Source: Pohlia nutans
Taxonomy: Eukaryota; Streptophyta; Bryopsida; Bryales; Mniaceae
DNA length: 64,000 nucleotides
Direction of reading: 5' to 3'
NCBI GenBank assembly: GCA_022496805.1
Contig: CM040088.1
Coordinates: forward strand, 4,526,001-4,590,000
Shown here in pieces: positions 42,061 through 55,075 of this stretch. Numbering within the stretch: the first letter of the stretch is position 1; every line of letters begins with the position of its first letter. The notes under the pieces were generated by a model that saw only the letters and a program-made list of their open reading frames with translations, was not told where the DNA came from and ran no database searches. Both the position numbers and the translations under genes were made by a program.

Positions 42061-44746
42061 TTTGATCCATGTAGATTTCATATTGAGTTCTGAGTGATGA
42101 GTTAATTTTGACTACAAATTGTGCGGGGTTGTAGATATGGCAATGAATGCAGGTTTTCTCATGATGGTGTAAAAGGGACTGAAATGTTCTTAGACCTAGG
42201 CCCAGTACAGTTTGAAGAAATCATGCCATTAGCCCAGCATTCATTGGTCTCATTCCCTCCTATGTGGAATATCATGGTGGTAGATTTGAAGCAAACTTAG
42301 ATATCTTATGTGTAGAGATCAATATTTTCTGATAGTCAATCTCACGAAGATTTACCATCTACTTTTGACCCTATTAATGAGAGAGCAGCCATGGACTCTT
42401 TCTTATTCCTCCAGCAGTCTCTCCCATTTGACATTTATGCTTTTGGAGCATACAGGCCTATGCAAAACAATTCAAAGGTAATCACCTTTATTGTTTAGGG
42501 TTGGTTTCTTTGTCAAATCTGAAGTGGTCTTTGAATCTAACTAGAGCATCTAGTTGTATATTCGTTTGTATGTAGACTTATTTTGGAAAATTGTCTCAAT
42601 CTGTTCATATTACATCAGATTAAGTTGAAGTTCACATATTTCTGCCTTAGTCTACCCTTGAAAGAGGGCATCAAGAGTAGCATGTGCCATCTTGGTCGTG
42701 GTGGCCAAGTTGGTAGCACTTTCCCCAATAGACTCTTCATTCACGCTGACCCTTTGGGCCAGAGTTTCTCTCTCTCCTTTCCGCCTAATTCTTTGACCAC
42801 CTACCCTGCACATGATGAGACATGTATATAGCTGGCAACGCCCCTTGAGGATACACCCCTTTTATTAGCCTTCAAACACACTTTTGAAGACTCGTCTTGA
42901 GGTTGCATAGAGTTTCGCAATTGGCAAGAGCCCTCATCTGCGGATGGAAGATCAATACAGTAAGGTAAGTCATTTGCTTCAAGGGTGCATGCGGATTGAT
43001 TGTTATGATATCATTTGTCACTGGTAGTGCAGAGAGCAGCGAAGCCCTAGTAGAGTAAAAGTGAAATTTCCAAACTTTGAATCAACCATTGAGAGCCAAG
43101 TGGAAAATAAAACAAATAGCTCAAAGCATCTGTACCCATACGCGCTATCCAGGACCTAGACCTTGGATTTCGTCTTGGGTAGCATGCCTATTTCCTAACC
43201 GTGGCCCCACCACGGACTCGGGGACGGGCTCTAACGGAGCAGCTTCGCCATATTTCTTCTCTCAACTCGCCAACCTCCAATGTCACCCCAAACTTCATCA
43301 TGCTCCATCTGCGGGATAATTTTGGTATGTTTGCAGGTTGGTGCGAGAGGCGGTCCTAGTCAGCGTTGGCCACTAGGACTGCGAGTTGTTCACGTTAGTG
43401 GAAAAGTTGGTTGAGTGGGCCTTGAAATTGGCAAGAATGCTAGCATCTGAGCTTGTAAGCGTGAGCCTTAGAGCTTGGAATACGGTAGTGGATTGGGTTG
43501 GTGCAAAAACACTTCTCCAATAAAAAAAATTCTATCATATAGTGAGAAATTGACATTTTCATGTAGACTTTTTATAATATTGATCCAATTAAATTGAAAT
43601 TTATAACCTAGGTGAGTAGGTGAATGAGACTATTTTACATAATGATGATTAAAATATTTAAAAATATGTATTAATCAAAAATAGTTTTCAATTAGATGTC
43701 ACATTTGCTAGGTTGCAAGGTTTTTAGTATTGTTTTGAACTCAAAATTAGATATTTTAAGGTGAATTTCTTGAAAGATTTTTGTGTATTTTTTGTTGAAA
43801 TTGTGAGAAACGGTATTTTTTTTGATGTTCAACCATCCTACTATATTTGTGAACAATGGTCAATTTGATTTTGAATATTTTGATATTTTAAAATATTTTT
43901 CTAGGCCTAAAATTTTGGGAATGCATTTTTTTTCTAGTGTTATACTATATTTTTCATTTTTTTGTTAAATTCTTTTGGAAGCTCATATTATTTCTAATAT
44001 TTCCTGATACTACCCACATTTGAGACTAAAATGAAAGTATTTAGAACTTGCATAAACCTAGTTGTAATGGAATAGTGCAGTGGATGCTAATTGTAGAGAA
44101 ATATGAAAATTGTGAAATTATGCGGTTGGAATAAATATAGAGTTGCACAAATGAACAAGGATAAGTTTGAGTGACAAGGGGATCCTTGTAGTGTATTGAA
44201 ATATTTGTAAAACAATAGCTCCAAATTCAATAAATGTTTGCTTTCATTAAATTTGGGATTTATTTTTTTTCAAAAATGTCATTTATTATGGAACAGAGGA
44301 AATATCATAAACTTCCTACTTCAAACTAAAATTTCATAGTATTCAATTTGGACACATATGGTGTATCAAATATATAATGTGTTTACACTTGAAAATTATT
44401 TATACTTGAAAATTAGATGTAGTTTATTAGATGTCTTAAAATTATTTGATAGGCTCTAATACATAGGTTCATAGTGCAATTGTGAAGTGTAATTGATTTA
44501 TGATCAAAGAATAGTGTGTTTGTTGTTGAAAAGACTCACATACATAATAGGATTCACGGTGGGCCCCCTCAACCTTAGTTTATGATATTTATAAAGTTTG
44601 ACAAATATTTTGAATTACCATTTTTTTGTCTCCAAAGGTATTGAATGGTAGTTTATGGCATTTATTGAATTCAACGAATATCCTAATCTAAGGTCAAGAA
44701 AATTTGACATTATTTCTTTTAATAAATATTACTCGTGAAGTCTTGT
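42061..44746. other. Exon-like pieces then AT-rich DNA
   Basis: 42340-42477 is open on the plus strand (LPSTFDPINERAAMDSFLFL, FDIYAFGAYRPM) and ends at a GTAATC donor-like site. 42656-42831 is open (CHLGRGGQVGSTFPNRLFIH) after a CTGCCTTAG acceptor-like site, ending in a stop; the two do not join in phase. 43077-43319 is open but domain-free. They may be decayed exons of one unknown gene. 43500-44746 is AT-rich with nothing recognisable. Confidence 0.3.
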
Positions 44747-45321
44747 TTAACCCTAAACTGTCCAACCGTTCATTTTTTGAACGATGTATAGATTTTATCC
44801 ACGTTTTCTCGTATGTTATGCATTTTTTGCAAGGAAAAATATAAAAAAACTTCTATCGCAAGATAGCTTTATGCATATGTGATCCAATCAAAAAAGGGAT
44901 GATTTGTGAAAATTTTATGCCTCATTTCATGTTGCACTGTTTCACCAAAAATTTCAAAGATTTTAGCCTAAATGTGCTATTGAAAAAATAAACTCATAAA
45001 ATTAAGCAACCAAAAAATCTCCCAAAATCACTACACTAAGAGTATTACATTTCAACCCATCACAACAAGTTTCATCCATTGATTGTCAACATCTTATTCA
45101 TAATTGAATTACAAAACATTTTAAAATTTCAAGTTTCAAATTTTATACAAAAGAATTTGTGATAGCAATCACATATTTAACCTTATGGATAGAATCTAAA
45201 ATTTATAATGTACAACATTTATTCATACATCAAATTCAAAATATCCCTCTTAGTTGCATTTTATAATGCATTTTTACAAAACTGCCAAATTTGGAGAGGA
45301 GTGAGGACATTTAGGGGTTAG
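44747..45321 (+). mobile_element. piggyBac-type MITE, family A copy 2
   Basis: Left end TTAACCCTAAACTGTCCAAC; right end GGACATTTAGGGGTTAG, with the last base of the TTAA changed. The internal sequence is shared with copies at 4828, 55421 and 55980. 575 bp; no ORF of note. Confidence 0.8.
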
Positions 45322-45689
45322 TATTTTCTAAATAAACGATGCATAGGGTTTCTATTGGTTTATTATCCATTTTTTTGATTGAATATTTGATTTTGTTATT
45401 TTTTTTTAAAATTAAAGGAATTAAAGGAATATTTCTTAAATCTTTTTCAACCAAAAGGAATTTGAGCATACTTGCCCATTTACCTTTATAGTACTTTATG
45501 TATACTCAAGGTTGTTTATGCACCAAATTACCACGCATCCAAATTTTCCACTTTTAAATCAAATGTTCAATCCAAATTATAAAAACTATGCATGATCAAT
45601 GGCAAAAGTGGTAACTTTAGATGTCTCTACTTTCTTTGGAGAAGATTTGCAAGAGCTTCTTTTATAAAAACGTGAATTGGCTCCAACCA

Positions 45690-45772
45690 GTGCATGAATG
45701 TAGCATTCAGTAGCCTTTGTGACTGCCTTCTCCCAATAGAATGATGTGGAATATCCCACATCATTTCATCCC
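45690..45772. repeat. Inverted repeat just outside the CACTA element, left side
   Basis: GATGTGGAATATCCCACATC at 45744-45763, then ATTTCAT, is inverted at 55085-55112 outside the other end. Further out, CATTCAGTAGCC.TT at 45705 is inverted near 55295-55310. The pair suggests that the CACTA element landed in the loop of an older fold-back sequence, or that the true terminal repeat is longer than the CACTA core. Confidence 0.6.
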
Positions 45773-46609
45773 CACTATAAGAAAACAGCGTTTTTGGTGA
45801 TGTATGCTGGCATCACGCAGATGTCCGTGGAATGTCCCCCCTGTCACGATTGATGTCGAAGAGATGTCCGAAAATGTTTGCACTTTGTGAGAGACATCCC
45901 CGTTATCAGAGAAAATCATGGAGATGTTTGCCATTTGACATAGGGATGTCAACGGTTTAACGTGGAGATGTTTGAGACGTCGTACACGGTGAGTGGGATG
46001 TCACGCAAGACATCCGAGGAGACGTCCAACTACCACGTTGGCAAGGGAATTTGGTTTGACTGTGAGTAACTATGTGAAAGTTACTGGGATTTTAGGTAAA
46101 TTGCAGCCCGGCAGTAAAAAAATCAGCAAAAAGGGCAGGGCATACAAGTGCAAAAGAAAAAACACTCCAACCTATTTTATAATCATTCTATTCTTGACAT
46201 AATACTTCCATTTTGTATATATTAAAATACTGTAATAATATTAGAAAAATTATTACTTTTGATATATGAAATATTTCCATTCGCCGACATTTTATGAAAT
46301 TGTATACATCGTAGTATTTTAATATTTTAATAATAAATTATATATATTCAGATTATTTTAATATTTTAAAACTATAATAATCAATATTATAATATTATAA
46401 ATTATAATAATCAATATTTTAATATTTTTTAATAAAATTTTATTATTTTGGAATATTTTAATATTAATATTATTATAATATTATAATATTATATTTGAAA
46501 TGTACTCAAAACTGAAGATTCAAAATGTAGGATAGTTTTCATAATTTCTTGGAACCACAAATACGTGGATATAGTATAAATTTTATAATTTAGGACGCAT
46601 CATCCACGT

Positions 46610-48600
46610 GGCATGAGAAATTCCACGTCAACATAGATGACCACTGAGAGGATGTCTGCACAACGTCTGTGACATCCAAACGTTCCAACTGATGTCCCCA
46701 AAGACTTTGTATATATAGCCCTCGAAGTCCACCGTGACATCCAAGAGGATGTCTCCGCAAATGTCTGCTCGGATGTCCATGTGAATGACACTGATGTCAA
46801 CAATGACATATACCAGCACATCCGCGCCAACAACGGGAACGTTGTCTCTGACGTGCCCAATGACTTTGTAGATGTTACCCTCGACGTCCACCGTGACATT
46901 CAGGATGATGTCTCCGCAAATGTCTGCTCGGATGTCCACGTGAATGCCACTGATGTCCAAACTGACATCAACTAGAACATCCGCGCCGACAGCGGGAACG
47001 TTGTCTATGACGTCCAGATAGACATCCATAGTGATGTCTCCGCAAATGTCTGCTCGGATGTCCACGTGAATGCCACTGATGTCCAAACTCACATCTATTA
47101 GAACATCCGCGCCGACAACGGGAACGTTCTGTATGACGTCCACCGTGACATCCAGAATGATGTCTTCGCAAATGTCTGCTCGGATGTCCACGTAAATGGT
47201 ATTGATGTCCAAGCTGACATCTACCAGAACATCCGCGCCGAAAACGAGAACGTTCTATGTGACGTCCACCGTGACATCCAGGATGATGTCTCCGCAAATG
47301 TCTGCTCGGATGTCCACGTGAATGCCACTGATGTCCAAGCTGACATCTACTAGAACATCCGCGCCGACAACGGGAACGTTCTCTATGACATCTATATAGA
47401 AATCCATAATGATGTCTCCGCAAATGTTTGCTTGGATGTCCACGTGAATGCCACCAGAACATCCGCGCGTACAATTGGAACGTTGTCTCTGACGTACCCA
47501 ATGACATTGTAGATGTTGTCGTGGACGTCCACCTTGACATCCAAACTAATGTCTCCACAAATGTCTGTTCGGATGTCCACGTGAACGCGAGTGATGTCCA
47601 CGCTAACATCTAGCAGAACATCCGCGCGTACAACTGGAACGTTGTCTCTAACGTCCCCAATGACATTGTACATGTTGCCGTGGATGTCCACTTTGACATC
47701 CAAACTTATGTCTCGGCAAATGTCGGTTCGGATGTCCACGTGAACGCCATTGATGCCCACGTTAACATCTACCACAACATCCGCACCCACTTTGGGAATG
47801 TTGTCTCTGATGTCCTCAATGACATTGTACCAAATGTACGCAATGTCTACGCGACAACAAACAAACATTTTGGTGATACTCTGGGCCGTTTCTTACGACG
47901 TCCCAAATAACGGCCACACGTTTTTGTCAATGCTGCACGATGATCCCATCTGCAACACTGGGGCCTATATAGAAGATGATGCCTGAGCGAGTAGATTTTG
48001 TTTTGCCCACATCTTGGTGAACGAGAATGGTGTCATCTTGTGGGCGACGATGTCTCGCATGATCAACGCGAATATCCTCTTCAACATCCGAATTGATGTC
48101 TTTGCAAATGTCTGTCTGAATGTTGACATAAATGCCACTGATGTCCAAGCTAACATCCACCAGAACATCTGCACTCACAATGGGATCGCTGTCTCTAACA
48201 TCCACCAGAACATCTGCACTCACAATGGGATCGCTGTCTCTGACATCCACGGTGACATTGTAGAAAATGTAAGCAATGTCCATCGTGACAACACACGAAT
48301 ATTTCGGTGATACCTTGGGTCCTTCCGTGCGACGTATCAAGTCACGGTCAGACGTTTCTGTCAACGCTGCACGATGCTACCAACTGTAACACCCGTGACG
48401 CTATTGAAGATGATTCCGTTGACGTCCACCTTGACATTGACCCACATCTTGGTGGTCGAGAATGGTGTCATCTTCTGGGTGAGGATGTCTCGCATGATCA
48501 ACGCGAATGTCCCCTTTAACATCCAAAGTGATGTCTATGTAAATGTCTGTTTGGATGTCCACGTGAATGCCACAAATGTCCAAACGTAAGCAACGTCCAT
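46610..48600. repeat. Left subterminal array, GAYGTC motifs and 126-bp tandem units
   Basis: A block beginning ACATCCGCGCCGACAACGGG recurs at about 46816, 46978, 47104, 47230, 47356, 47458, 47618 and 47777, and in diverged form at 48164 and 48208. Spacing is 126 bp in the core and about 160 bp in the flanking copies. Each unit holds six to nine GATGTC/GACGTC/GACATC hexamers, mostly spaced by multiples of three, which keeps several frames open on both strands. The ORFs there (for example 46628-47212 and 46968-47609) are by-products. A shorter cluster lies at 45800-46030. Confidence 0.85.
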
Positions 48601-50030
48601 AATATTTTTGATGCAGTCATTGTTTTCTGACAAATGTACTTTGTTTGTAATGCTATTTTTAGAATTTAAACTTCAAGCTTCTTATGGATATAGAATTTTA
48701 ATTATTATACTTTCCGCAATTTTTGGATTAATTAGAAATATTTTCTAATTATACTATGTTTTACTTAATATTGACATCATTTGGCATGGAGGCATTTTAA
48801 ACATATCAAAGAATATTTGAATAAATATGAAATCATTATAGTAATTTATATAAGATTTTATACATAAGAATTCAGTTGAAATTGCAAAATATTAGATATC
48901 AAGCACAATATGGAGATTTGCATGGTATGGTTCACCATATTGAGGGAATTCAGAGTTGTGAATTATCATGCGTTTTGGTGCATATTTGCGCACATTGTGC
49001 ATTTCATTGAAAAAAATAACTTTTAATCTCCTTTAAATAATATTTAGAAATATTACAATGAAAAATGAAGTGAACTAACTTTTAAATTTATGTATTTATT
49101 AATGATAGAATTAAATCTTAGTTTGTCTAAATGATTTAATCTTGAAGATTTTGAGTATAAAAACTCCCATTCTAATACCACTTTGAACAATATAGTTAAA
49201 CTTTGAATGTAAATATAGTTCATGTTTGGTTCTATATTTGAAAATTTGAAAATACTCCCACTTGAAATTTTTTGTTATAAAGGAAATTCAAAAACGAAAT
49301 CCATCAAAAAAGTATTTTAGAAATAGAGAACAATTTTTGGTAACATATATTTTAAAATTAAAAATTCAATAATTTGGAAAAACTTGGAAAAATGTGGAAC
49401 ATATTTCTCTTCACATATTTGTAAATTGGAATAATTTATAACTGAAAATTCCATCGACAACCTTCTTTTCTCTTTCATAATTTCTGTATGCACTTTTGCA
49501 CTACACCAAGGCACTAATATTTTACATAAACATTAATTTGGATTGCATGTTTGTTATTTTTTACCTCTTTTTTTGGCATTGCTAGAAGACATCGCTTAGT
49601 TGTAGTAGTTTAAATTTTGTTAAACTTCTACCACCAATTTCTATTTATGAAGTTCTAAAAGATTAAAAAGAAGAGCAAAGTTGTGCATTCTGACAAACAA
49701 GTTGGTGAACCATACTATGCAAACACCCATACTCATCATTGAACTTTCATCATGTTCATTACAATGTTTTTTTTTTAAAAACTTAGGTACTTTCAAAAAC
49801 TTCATATTTCTTAATATACTTAAAAGCATTTAGACGCAAGTGTAAGATGTTTTGTTTGTCTAAAAATAAAATTGTGCTTCTATTAGATTTTATTTGATTA
49901 GAAACTTGTAAAAATTTCTTTTAACACATTTTTAGACAAGTAAAACGTTTTTAAAAAAGCAAGACGTCTCAGTAATATAAAGTCTTTAAGTTTATGTGAG
50001 TGCAAGATGAATTCCAAAATTACAGTCAAT
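48601..50030. other. AT-rich interior of the CACTA element
   Basis: No GATGTC motifs, no supported ORF. It separates the left array from a small motif cluster at 50035-50115. Confidence 0.4.
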
Positions 50031-50589
50031 AGCCAACATTGGAACGTTTGGAAGGACATCAATGATGACATCCAGCTGTCCATGAAGATGTCTAAGAGAC
50101 GTCCGTGATGTCCATGACGTCCTTGCGAACATCTACTGGGATGACTTTCATCGAGTTCACTGGATGAACAGAGGCGGCTAGGGTTAGCTGCCGCAGCCAT
50201 AGTTAGGTCATGAGACCTTTAAGTGGAATTAGAGGCTGCACAAAGCTCATTTTTGCCTTCATTTTTCCAAGAAGTTAGAGTTTAGAGTGTAGAGGTTCTC
50301 AAAAGTGTTGCCATCTATTTTTAGAATGATTGTAAACTATATTAAGAGAATAGTAGTTGTAGAGAGAGCCATGGAACATTCACTGCTTGAGAGATGGGTG
50401 TGCAACACTAAAAGGTTTTTCTTTTTCTCTCTGAGCGGACACAAGTGAGGATGCTACGCCACCTTCGAAGCGTGGCGGCAGCGTCAAGGTCGGGGGAAGG
50501 GGGGAGGGGGGGAGGGGGGGCAATTTGATGAAGAAATCGGTGTTAGTGGATTTCGAAGGCATCCTGTATGACACTATGAAGAAGGTGTT

Positions 50590-51003
50590 GTTGTGGAAGA
50601 AACCCTAAAACTTGTAGTATTTGATTTGTTGTGGAAAAAACCCTAAAACCTGCAGTATATGATTTGTTGTGGATGAAACCTTAAAACTTGTAGTATTTGA
50701 TTTGTTGTGGAAAAAACCCTAAACCTTGTATAATTTGATTTGTTGTGGAAGAAACCCTAAAACCTGCAATATATGATTTGTTGTGGATGAAACCCTAAAA
50801 CTTGTAGTATTTGATTTGTTGTGGAAGAAACCCTAAAACCTGCAGTATTTGATTTGTTGTAAATGAAACCCTAAAACTTGTAGTATTTGATTTGTTGTGG
50901 AAGAAACCCTAAAACTTGTAGTATTTGATTTGTTGTGGAAGAAACCCTAAAACCTGCAGTATATGATTTGTTGTGGATGAAATCCTAAAACTTGTAGTAT
51001 CCT
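50590..51003. repeat. 38-bp minisatellite with telomere-like CCCTAAA
   Basis: Eleven units start GAAACCCTAAAAC at about 50600, 50637, 50675, 50714, 50751, 50789, 50828, 50865, 50903, 50941 and 50979. Units alternate between CTTGTAGTATTTGATTTGTT and CCTGCAGTATATGATTTGTT forms, so part of the array amplified as 76-bp pairs. ACCCTAAA matches the plant telomere repeat (CCCTAAA) once per unit. Confidence 0.88.
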
Positions 51004-51263
51004 AATGACTTAGGTATCCTATTATATGCAGCGCAAATGCACAAACTCCGAGAGGCAGCGCTCGTCAAGCTGCTGAGCAATTCTTGATGCATGTTGTTAC
51101 AGTCTTGATGCAGAAGGTATTGCACAAAGAAGTGCAGCTGTTGGCTAAAGACTTGGATCCCAGACACAACTGGGAAGGGCGGTCGCAGCTTGCAAATGAG
51201 CGATTTTTCAAACGGGTGTAACCAGGTATGGCCTTCATGTTCGTGGCACGCACCATATATTTA

Positions 51264-51420
51264 CATCATAGATGTTACCAGAGATGTCATTAGCAATGTC
51301 ACCAGAGATGTCATCGGACATGGCACCAAAGATATCATCAGAGATGTCACCACAGATGTCACCACAGATGTCAACATAGATGTTACCAGAGATGTCATTA
51401 AAGATGTTTGGGCTGGATGT
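51264..51420. repeat. Internal GATGTCA(T/C) cluster
   Basis: About fourteen GATGTCA/GATGTTACC-type motifs at 9-18 bp spacing (ACCAGAGATGTCAT and variants). Similar to the subterminal motifs but within the interior, between the minisatellite and the transposase-like remnant. Confidence 0.7.
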
Positions 51421-51839
51421 CTGCGCCTGAATTCCTAATTCTAGAGCCGTGTGTTCTATGTGCAATGGTGATGAAGAATGTGGTCGAGACCGTGAGCCAT
51501 TGTAAGCATTTGTGGATGTTGTGAGGCTTGCTGCTATGTGCCTTCTCGCACCTTTACATACTGCGCCAATTACTGTTATGCAGACATTAGCAACACTGAC
51601 GTGTTGTGCGTGACGTCCCACACAGCGTCGACGAACACCAGAGACGTCCACTTGGGCATCCGTTATGACATGTGGCAGATTTAAATACAGCACAATGTTT
51701 TGAACTGACAAGGATTTATTATATTTTGGAATTGGAAATCACGTCACTTGATAGCTTCTTTTGAATGCCCTGCTACTGTAATATCCTGGTATGTATATAT
51801 GACTTTGGCAGTACTGATTGAATGGGCTACGTTGTGCTC

Positions 51840-52092
51840 GCAGATTTGGAGATGAAGGAGAAGGGCGTTGGGAGGCTTATAGACAAAATGTGGTTTCAGA
51901 AAATCGTTACTAAGACCCTAATCAATGTTCGTTTTTGACTGGGGCGGTTGATCGACAGGAACACACCTAAACCCCCCAAACAGACGTCTGAGCAATGGAA
52001 CGACCTCATCGCCATGCGGGCGACTGAGTTGGCAAAGAAGAAGTTGGCGCACATGGGCTCAATCTCAAAGCGCAAGGCATCGAAGGTTTGAT
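51840..52092 (+). pseudogene. Decayed CACTA-type transposase-associated segment
   Basis: Plus-strand frames read LEMKEKGVGRLIDKMWFQKI, then after a stop KPPKQTSEQWNDLIAMRATE and LAKKKLAHMGSISKRKASK, ending at an AAG/GTTTGA donor-like site. The W..LI....(E)LAKKKLAHMGS pattern resembles the C-terminal part of the plant En/Spm 'transposase 24' domain. A following 75-bp block (52094-52168, AAATGCACA..CTCCG.GAGGC) is duplicated at 51030-51100. With stops and no full domain it is a relic. Confidence 0.35.
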
Positions 52093-52169
52093 TCCAAATG
52101 CACAGTCTCCGTGAGGCGGCGCTCGTGATGCTGGTTAGCCATTCCTCATGCATGTTGTTGCACTGTTGA

Positions 52170-54009
52170 TGCCACTGTTGGACTTTCCCTTGCAATGTTT
52201 GTGCATGCTGTTCTAGTGTTGACGCATGTTGTAGGAGTGTCTCACATGTTTCTGTGGACGTCAGAAAAAACGTGAAGATGTCTCAGCCAACATGTTGGAC
52301 GTCCCCACTGATGTTGACGTTGACAGTGAGAGCACCTACAGCAGCAGCAAGGGCGATGCTGCTTCTGACATTTTGTCTCATCGCCTTTATGTTTGATGAA
52401 CAGCGTGTGGATGTAATTTGTATGCACGTCATTGTGGCAGAGTATACGACTTCAACGACAACCGTACTAGACAAAGATCAATGAAGAGGTGCAAAAGGAA
52501 TTCCAACGGCTGCAGGAAGATAGAGATAGCGCAGAGCCAGATATCCCCAAAGACATCCCCAATGTTGATTTGACATCCCCAATGTTGTATGAAATGTCCA
52601 AGGGGACGCCACAGATGTTTACTGTAGAACCTGAGAAGAGACATCCCGGTGTTGATGGAGTAGGAGTCCCAGTACTGGAGTAGGAGCAGTGTCTGTTGTG
52701 AAGGATCAGGGTTTTGCAAATACACTAGTCAGTCGAACCGGGTGCAGTAATAGGATATGGGCGGCCCAACGACACTATAGCATTGATATATAGTACGGAA
52801 CACTGTCACTCTCAATTGAAGTGGTCATGAAAATCGTTTGAATCGCATATTTCGGGTGTTGTCCATGTGCAGACTAGGAGGATGGCCGATGATACTTGAC
52901 AGGTCCGCAAATGCACGGATAGCGAGTGGACGGCATTGGAGCGAGGGCACTGCAATTGGCAGTATGCAATGTCTCTAAGTGCGGTGCGCAAAGACGTCAG
53001 GACTGTATCAGGGAACGGTAATGTACAGCACCAATTTTATCATGTAGGTCATTCATGCAATTAGTGGATCTACAATAGACGCATGTGTTATCGTCGTCTG
53101 CGTATGTGTAGGGTTTGTGCACATTCAGCACGATGTTTTATTCACAATCAATGGAGATATGACTTTGAACTCGAATGTTGCGGTGTATTATGTATATGGG
53201 CATTTGCACACTAGAGTCAACCAAAAAAGGAAGTCACAGTCATGTTTTCTAGACATGTATGGATTATTTTCAAAATTACCAATAATATATAAAGGAAAAC
53301 TATGGAAAGGACTCACATATATAGAATAGACTTGATGGTTTTGGGTCTCCACTAAGTCTTCTAAGAAAATCTTTTATATATTTTACGAAAAAGACTTTTG
53401 AATTTAGTGGAAAGGACTGTCACAGTCTCAAAATTTGTATTGAAGGACTCTAATTTAGAAAGAAAAACATGTAAGAAATGAAATTTTTTTTGTGTTAATG
53501 GAAAAGTGTTATTTAAAAAATACTGTGTATAAAAAAAAATTCACATTGTGGCTTTATATTTCTTTGAAAGGACTTTTATGTCAACAAAAACACTTGAATT
53601 TTTGGGATGTATTTTGAACTTGAGAAACATTCTTTTGAAGAGCACTTCCTTACCTAACTATCTTATAATCATGTGAACTAGGGTGGTATCTTTTTGAAAT
53701 TTTAAAAAACATGATTTTTTGCTATGCTAAATCACCACATTCCATGACGCTTATGTGGCGTCACATCAAAAACATGACATTAGGTCTTCAAATCAAAAAA
53801 TAAAAACAAGCATGCCAATGGCAATGCAACTAGAATGCATGCTAATGCATTGGCCACATCCGTAGCTCCACCAATCCAACTTTGAGAAAATGTGTTAAGG
53901 ACTCTTGAAGTATGTCATCGGTGAGCCACTCTAGTGTGCAAATGCCCATATTCAATGGGAATACGTGTATGTAACTGTGAACCCTAAACCCGTTGTACAT
54001 GTGTTATCT
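52170..54009. other. CACTA interior, no intact gene
   Basis: 52475-52683 is open on the plus strand (VQKEFQRLQEDRDSAEPD, then motif-derived residues) and could be a decayed exon. 53100-54000 is AT-rich with nothing recognisable. Scattered GATGTC and GACATC motifs occur at 52250-52670. Confidence 0.35.
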
Positions 54010-55050
54010 TCTACAGTGTTACCAATGCATGTCCACTACGATGTCTCGTACAACATGTAGAACATCATTCTGGATGTTCGGCAAGACATTCGACAGAACA
54101 CTGTGGACGTTCATATAGGGACGTCTACACGCTCAGGTAGATGCCACTGATGTCTATAATGATGTCTTCTATAACGTGTACAACATCATACTGGACGTTG
54201 GGAGAGACATCCCACATAACAACCTCGACGTTTGCATACTGATATCTGCATGTCTGCGGTGACATTAGTGGCTGTCGAAGATGAGGTCTACTATGACGTG
54301 TAGAACATCTTCTCCAACGCGGATGATATCAACACGTAACATCAACCATGCCTCAAGAGATGTCACTATGAACGCCACTGATATTTGTCACTGACATCTC
54401 CCATGTCTTCTGCAACGCCAACAACGACGCCACGGACATCCACACGCTGACATACTCGACGTCCACCTTGACATCTAAACTGACATCCCCCTATCAAACA
54501 CGCTGACATCTGTGACATTAGGTCCGTCCGCCAAAACGTCGAAATGGACATCGCACGCGTCAGTATAGACATCTCGGGAAACACCACAGTATCATCACAG
54601 ATGTCTGCAAAAACATAACGGATGTCACATGGGACGTCCCCATGATGTCGCTGACGTCCAAATGAACAGTGAAAATCCCACCCAAACTCTGTTGACGTGG
54701 CACGCCACGTCATATTTTGGCGGGTCCACGTCAGATTTTTCCCGCCGCCACGTCAGATTTTGGCGGGACCATGTCATCCTCCACATCACCAAGCCCTCGG
54801 ATGAAATCCATTCCCACGTGGCACTGCCCGTGAAATTACCGCTGATGTGGCGACGACGTGGCATCCATATGGCACAGCTGACCTCACCACAAAGGAACGT
54901 CAAAAACGGATGTCTCCTACAGACATCTTCGATGTTCTTCTGCGATTTTTTGGACATTGGCGATGTTTTTTTTTTACCGATTTTTGGTGACATCCGCGCA
55001 GACATGAACCCTGTCATGTTAGACATCTTCTCACGTTTTTTTGGACATCA
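54010..55050. repeat. Right subterminal array of the CACTA element
   Basis: Dense GATGTC, GACATC and GACGTCC motifs in both orientations, less regular than the left array, followed at 54690-54880 by five or more CCACGTCAGATTTT/ACGTGGCA-type motifs. ORFs across it on either strand are motif-driven. Confidence 0.75.
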
Positions 55051-55075
55051 CAAAAAACGCTGGTTTCTTCTAGTG

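Larger units (their letters stand above)
45773..55075. mobile_element. CACTA (En/Spm-type) element, 9.3 kb
   Basis: The left end CACTATAAGAAAACAGCGTT continues TTTGGTGATGT, and the right end, inverted, is CACTAGAAGAAACCAGCGTT continuing TTTTGTGATGT. Both are flanked by CCC, consistent with a 3-bp duplication. The first 2.8 kb and last 1.1 kb are crowded with GATGTCC/GACGTCC/GACATCC motifs, the organisation of CACTA subterminal repeats bound by the element's own accessory protein. The centre holds a decayed transposase-like segment (51840-52092), a 38-bp minisatellite and AT-rich blocks. No intact TNP2-type transposase is visible, so it is probably non-autonomous. Confidence 0.8.

Noticed and set aside
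46628..47868. Long minus-strand ORFs (up to 213 codons) rich in Asp-Val/Asp-Ile, and plus-strand partners
   Set aside because: They arise from GATGTC/GACGTC hexamers spaced in multiples of three inside CACTA subterminal repeats; several frames on both strands are open at once and no domain is present.
50590..51003. True telomere or interstitial telomeric tract
   Set aside because: CCCTAAA occurs once per 38-bp unit rather than in direct tandem, so it is a minisatellite that happens to include the motif.
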